From Clostridiales bacterium (GTDB taxonomy: Bacteria > Bacillota > Clostridia > Oscillospirales > CAG-272), in contig SFNW01000008.1 in NCBI GenBank assembly GCA_004554105.1, forward strand, positions 1 to 35,288: a stretch of 35,288 nt of DNA, written 5' to 3'. The translations under genes were made by a program, and so were the position numbers. This document shows, piece after piece, positions 33,301 to 35,288 of the stretch. Position 1 is the stretch's first letter; each line of letters starts with the position of its first letter. Under the pieces are notes generated by a model that saw only the letters and a program-made list of their open reading frames with translations, was not told where the DNA came from and ran no database searches.

Positions 33301-33643
33301 GATTCTTCACTGTGGCATTTTCCAAGACGCCGAAAAGCCCCGCCGTAAAATCGGTACGAAGGCTGAGCCCCTTGATTGTATGCCCGTTTCCGTCAAAGCT
33401 GCCTGAAAACGGGGTATCATAACTGCCGATCGGGCTCTGCGCGACCTTCGACAAGTCAATATCGGCGGTCAGAATATATGCGCCGCCCCATTTTTGGCTG
33501 CTCTGCATCAGTGCTGCCAATTCCTCCGCGCTTCCGATCAGCTCGGGCTCGGCGGCAAACGCCGAGAGGGTCAGCATCAGAACCAAGGTGAAAAACACGG
33601 CGAGGCACGGGAGAATTTTCTTCTGTTTTCCCTGTCTGTTCAT
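30320..33643 (-). CDS. Membrane fusion of a GLUG beta-helix and an ABC-type solute-binding domain
   Basis: 1107 residues. A signal peptide (1-31) leads to a GLUG-type beta-helix (35-450): GSFDGNGHTIKGL, then repeated 'GGLIG', 'GGLVG', 'GGIVG' strands each followed by a 'C-x-N-x-G' turn. A Thr/Glu/Ala-rich linker (about 488-575) precedes two membrane segments (578-601 and 607-627), joined by a short KKRN turn that should lie inside. Residues 662-1107 are an extracellular solute-binding domain of the family 1 type used by sugar ABC transporters (NFLVAGNWAW at its start, RNGDW-type loop, FFSKEMIKTYG, FNNNRALFYSHTMF, DFGILPYPKLD). No ABC permease or ATPase is in view. Both large domains would face out. 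AAGGAG precedes the ATG. Second gene of the operon. Confidence 0.85.
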   Translation of the reverse strand: MNRQGKQKKILPCLAVFFTLVLMLTLSAFAAEPELIGSAEELAALMQSSQKWGGAYILTADIDLSKVAQSPIGSYDTPFSGSFDGNGHTIKGLSLRTDFTAGLFGVLENATVKNLTVEGKVTNDFPAEHAETKDEAGRYPGTGGLAAVVLGGVTVEGCTGNVTVTGPGNIGGLIGNIHNFSENPVRVIDCVNNGTVNSLLGNAGGLVGRIFISGAGDAVTVRGCANYADVTLTSEDRCRVGGIVGYIRTLEGVITVEDCENTGKITGSNSGAKASNYPYAGGIVGRNEAAQGATAAIRITGCINKGAISSTQCAGGITAYMNRADVCTENASGISGCLNAGSVNGYLCGAGILGYSENKCVAATRSSVENCLNLAPIESISNGGGIIARLYGFDIVKCANLSTVLSVACAGGLAGKATGETPCEIKDSYYLNTTAMTIGEVAPSCADRGNTAVAWGDISSEKAFPALDFSPLAWTIGKNGLTLSKFAAESPAAVTAEIAEKTEPVETTEASDETAATGTADAAETTATAETSDGTEPPASTDATGATEATEASKPISDVAASETNAEAEMSAKTGGNPVLRILLICLAALAAAGIVALLLCKKRNMPLLVGAAAVLLLALALLLLGSINGWFDAEKGDADATVSSSAVTEPNGDRPNLPDPSTLDIAGDFNFLVAGNWAWNDFASDGAEGNVVETAIYRRNELMKEKYGVNILNEDIVRYASSMGTGDGYRKLYTDYMAGDSNYDAAMIGTYDVATLAFNGYIRDLNTIEHLDLSKPYWDQKANQDLSMKGKMYYTTGDISLSDNRSTYTLFFSKEMIKTYGMQDPYQLVRDGNWTLETFGQMVKSVGSDENMDGVYDKNDIFGLLTPTDTHLAILSAADERICTINGEGQLELTFYSERIVNLYDKYLAIVGDHAHTYNYQYNYLTGATGLQSTNEERISMFNNNRALFYSHTMFYMDSLRDLENDFGILPYPKLDAEQKNYGNLVSPWHSEFLCVPVLNNDLPRTGIVLEELAYQGKQLMTPAYYEKTLVGQYTRDAESAEMLDIIFDNLVFDVGAYYNIGTYKDQLGAIVRTGSSLATIYETYRPIADTKIAQINEFFARELEN

Positions 33644-33676
33644 GCAGAATCTCCTTTCTTCTTCATCGAGTCGATG

Positions 33677-34462
33677 TTATTCAAGAGAACGAACCGTCGG
33701 CATAAAGTCGAGCTTGCGGACGATATCCGCCGTTGCGCTGAGTAAGGGCTGCTCTCTCGAGGAGAAAACGGCGTATTCGTCTACGCACAGCCACATACAC
33801 GAGCCGAGATACGGTCCGATGATGCGGTGCATACGGCACCAAGGGCCTGAGGACAGAAACAGGAACGGCACCTTCAGCTCCCGCTTCAGTCTGCGCGTGA
33901 TTTCAAGATTGGCAAACATCTCGTCCTCGTTCGCCGCGCCGGTCACAAACTTGACAATATCCGCGCCTCGGCTCTGCTGTTCCAGCGCAATCTCCAAAAC
34001 CTGCTCCTCGGGCAGAAATTTCAAGATGTGCGAGGACATCAGCACCTCGCCGCCCATCTCATGAATTTCCTCAATCAGCTTTTTCTGGCGGTCAATCGCA
34101 ACGGGATTTTTCGTCATCTCCCCGGGCGTCGGGTCAAAGGTGTCCCCCATGATATCCACCAGCGTCGCCCCGCACCGAAGATAGAGCTTCAGCCCCTCCA
34201 TGCGCTCTTCATCGGTCATCTCCTTGTTGTAGCCGCCGCGATAGTTGGTGACATACAGCGGCTTGTCGCCCATGTAGGAAAACATCTTTTTCAGCGTTTC
34301 CTCCTGGCGGTACTCGGGTTTGATGCGCTCCATCTGTACGCCGAACGCATCGGCACCTTCATACATTGCTTTCCGCGTATGAATCACGCAGTCGGTCGGA
34401 CTTTCCACAATAATCATATCGACCAGCAGCGGTTTTTCGTGCCCTAAAAAAGTCGGTTTCAT
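33677..34462 (-). CDS. Type I 3-dehydroquinate dehydratase-like aldolase
   Basis: 261 residues with the TIM-barrel pattern of class I dehydroquinases. The Schiff-base lysine is Lys171 in ADIVKFVT and the general acid/base is His145 in SSHIL. Arg75 (in NYRGG) and Arg213 (HRIIGPYLGS) match substrate-binding arginines. However, the family's E-x-R at the second strand (Glu46, Arg48 in Salmonella) is replaced by GVQ (41-43), so the natural substrate is probably not dehydroquinate. No other shikimate gene is nearby. The ATG at 34462 has GGAGG six bases upstream; an in-frame ATG six codons earlier overlaps that site. First gene of the leftward operon, behind the AraC-type operator. Confidence 0.78.
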   Translation of the reverse strand: MKPTFLGHEKPLLVDMIIVESPTDCVIHTRKAMYEGADAFGVQMERIKPEYRQEETLKKMFSYMGDKPLYVTNYRGGYNKEMTDEERMEGLKLYLRCGATLVDIMGDTFDPTPGEMTKNPVAIDRQKKLIEEIHEMGGEVLMSSHILKFLPEEQVLEIALEQQSRGADIVKFVTGAANEDEMFANLEITRRLKRELKVPFLFLSSGPWCRMHRIIGPYLGSCMWLCVDEYAVFSSREQPLLSATADIVRKLDFMPTVRSLE

Positions 34463-34494
34463 CGTTTCCTCCGTGTCCATGGATTTACGGTTTA

Positions 34495-34523
34495 ATTCTA
34501 CTATGCCTGCCGCCGTCGAACAA
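34495..34523 (-). promoter_or_regulatory. Activator-type promoter of the leftward operon
   Basis: On the minus strand: TTGTTC (34523-34518, poor -35), a 17-base spacer and TAGAAT (34500-34495, good -10). The -35 abuts two direct repeats, the layout of promoters that need an AraC-family activator. Confidence 0.5.
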
Positions 34524-34561
34524 TACGAAATCCGATATTGTTTTTACGAAGTTTGATACTC
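34524..34561. promoter_or_regulatory. Putative AraC-family operator (two direct repeats, 21-bp period)
   Basis: TACGAAATCCGATATTG (34524-34540) and TACGAAGTTTGATACTC (34545-34561) agree at 12 of 17 positions and start exactly 21 bases apart, two helical turns. AraC-family proteins bind such direct repeats with their two helix-turn-helix units. The binding protein is likely the divergent AraC-type regulator. Confidence 0.55.
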
Positions 34562-34586
34562 TTTTCTGCAATATTTGCATTTTCGG

Positions 34587-34614
34587 TTGACATTTTTATA
34601 AAAAATGATATACT
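34587..34614 (+). promoter_or_regulatory. Strong promoter of the AraC-family regulator
   Basis: A perfect TTGACA (34587-34592), a 16-base spacer, and TGA-TATACT (extended -10, hexamer 34609-34614). The AGGGAGGAG ribosome site starts about 18 bases later. Confidence 0.85.
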
Positions 34615-34643
34615 CCAATCAAGGAACAGTAAGGGAGGAGCGT

Positions 34644-35288
34644 ATGGACAGTATTGAAAAAATTGTTTTGACGGAGCTTGACAGCGTGCTGGATGTCATG
34701 AATCCGGTTTTTCTCGACCGCCCAAAGACCGCACGCGGCTCGCACGGATTGTGCTTCTGCCTGTCCGGAAAAACCGTCTACAGTCACAACGGGAAAACCT
34801 ATGTATCCGACCGCGATCATATTGTTCTGCTGCCGCGCGGGTCAACCTACACCTACAGCTGCGTCGAATCGGGCGAATTTCCGCTGATTAACTTTCAAAC
34901 CACCGACGACTTTGCGCCGACCGAGTTTTTAACCTTTGACATCGACAGCCACGAGAAATACATGGACGAATTCAGGGAGCTCGAGCGCATTGCGTTGCTG
35001 CGCCCCGCAAACGGGCATCTGAAAGCCATGCGCATTCTCTACGCCATTCTGGTTCGCCTGCGCAACGCAGAGCTTGCAAAGGAATCGCGCACCTTTCACA
35101 TCATCCGACCCGCGGTGCGGTATTTGGAAAATCACTTTTCCGACCCGAGCATTACAAACGGGATTTTGGCGGAGCAGGCCATGATCAGCGAGGTATACTT
35201 CCGCCGCCTTTTCAAAGAAAATTTCGGCGTTTCCCCCAAAAAGTATATCCGCGATCTGCGAATCCTGAAAGCCAAAAATCTTTTGAAA
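34644..35288 (+). CDS. AraC-family transcriptional regulator (cut by the right edge)
   Basis: 215 codons are visible and the frame stays open. The N-terminal part (about 25-100) fits a small cupin-type sensing domain: 'SHGLCFCLSGKTVYSHNGKTY', then 'DHIVLLPRGSTYTY'. The C-terminal part (160-215) holds the first helix-turn-helix (ITNGILAEQAMISEVYFRRLF), and then FGVSPKKYIRDLRI leading into the second unit. AraC-type regulators with a cupin domain usually respond to a sugar or a related small molecule. AAGGGAGGAG precedes the ATG. It is divergent from the three-gene operon and is its probable regulator. Confidence 0.9.
   Translation, partial: MDSIEKIVLTELDSVLDVMNPVFLDRPKTARGSHGLCFCLSGKTVYSHNGKTYVSDRDHIVLLPRGSTYTYSCVESGEFPLINFQTTDDFAPTEFLTFDIDSHEKYMDEFRELERIALLRPANGHLKAMRILYAILVRLRNAELAKESRTFHIIRPAVRYLENHFSDPSITNGILAEQAMISEVYFRRLFKENFGVSPKKYIRDLRILKAKNLLK

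Noticed and set aside
34463..34480. An ATG six codons upstream of the chosen start of the aldolase-like gene.
   Set aside because: GGAGG for the 34462 start lies inside that short extension, and the extension has no ribosome site of its own.

Overview
The window looks like a chromosomal segment of a GC-rich, low-oxygen Gram-positive bacterium of the class Clostridia, most likely an uncultured gut Oscillospirales-type lineage. The evidence is a WalR-WalK-YycH-YycI set, an RNase J gene, S-layer-homology and dockerin domains on large secreted proteins, strong AGGAGG-type ribosome binding sites, and short palindromic repeats of a kind common in gut Clostridia. No rRNA, tRNA, phage, insertion sequence or CRISPR array was seen. 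The species cannot be fixed from this sequence alone.

Layout. (1) 1-564: the end of a secreted GH43-like glycosidase with a dockerin. (2) 613-4357: a rightward operon of a lipid kinase, a CrtO-like acyltransferase, a PAP2-type phosphatase and pyruvate kinase. (3) 4373-10724, leftward: a giant secreted glycosidase (sialidase-like propeller, beta-helix, GH43, Fn3-like domains, Cys-repeat array, dockerin), broken near its 3' end by a deletion inside the repeat array. (4) 10787-14384, leftward: a secreted endonuclease/exonuclease/phosphatase-fold protein, and murA with its own strong promoter. (5) 14402-20534, leftward: a secreted NodB-like protein, then walR, walK, yycH and yycI, with a cluster of interspersed repeats between walK and yycH. 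(6) 20646-22721, leftward: a DUF3810 membrane metalloprotease-like protein and an RluA-type pseudouridine synthase. (7) 22795-25720, rightward: a small membrane protein, then RNase J behind a leader with two terminator-like hairpins, and a Dabb protein. (8) 25738-35288: a divergent locus. An AraC-family regulator (cut by the right edge) faces a three-gene leftward operon encoding a type I dehydroquinase-like aldolase, a membrane-anchored fusion of a GLUG beta-helix with an ABC-type solute-binding domain, and a 1520-residue S-layer-anchored protein with duplicated beta-helix modules and a degenerate ADP-ribosylglycohydrolase-like domain.

How they fit together. Most of the window is envelope biology: precursor synthesis (murA), envelope stress signalling (Wal), lipid remodelling (the kinase/acyltransferase/phosphatase operon) and glycan capture or degradation at the surface. 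The most novel part is region 8. The AraC regulator, two direct operator-like repeats spaced by 21 bp, a promoter with a poor -35 next to them, and the three unusual proteins look like one inducible ligand-sensing and processing unit that has no recognisable permease in view. A beta-helix-like module of about 300 residues is shared between the giant glycosidase of region 3 and the S-layer protein of region 8, which links the two surface systems.
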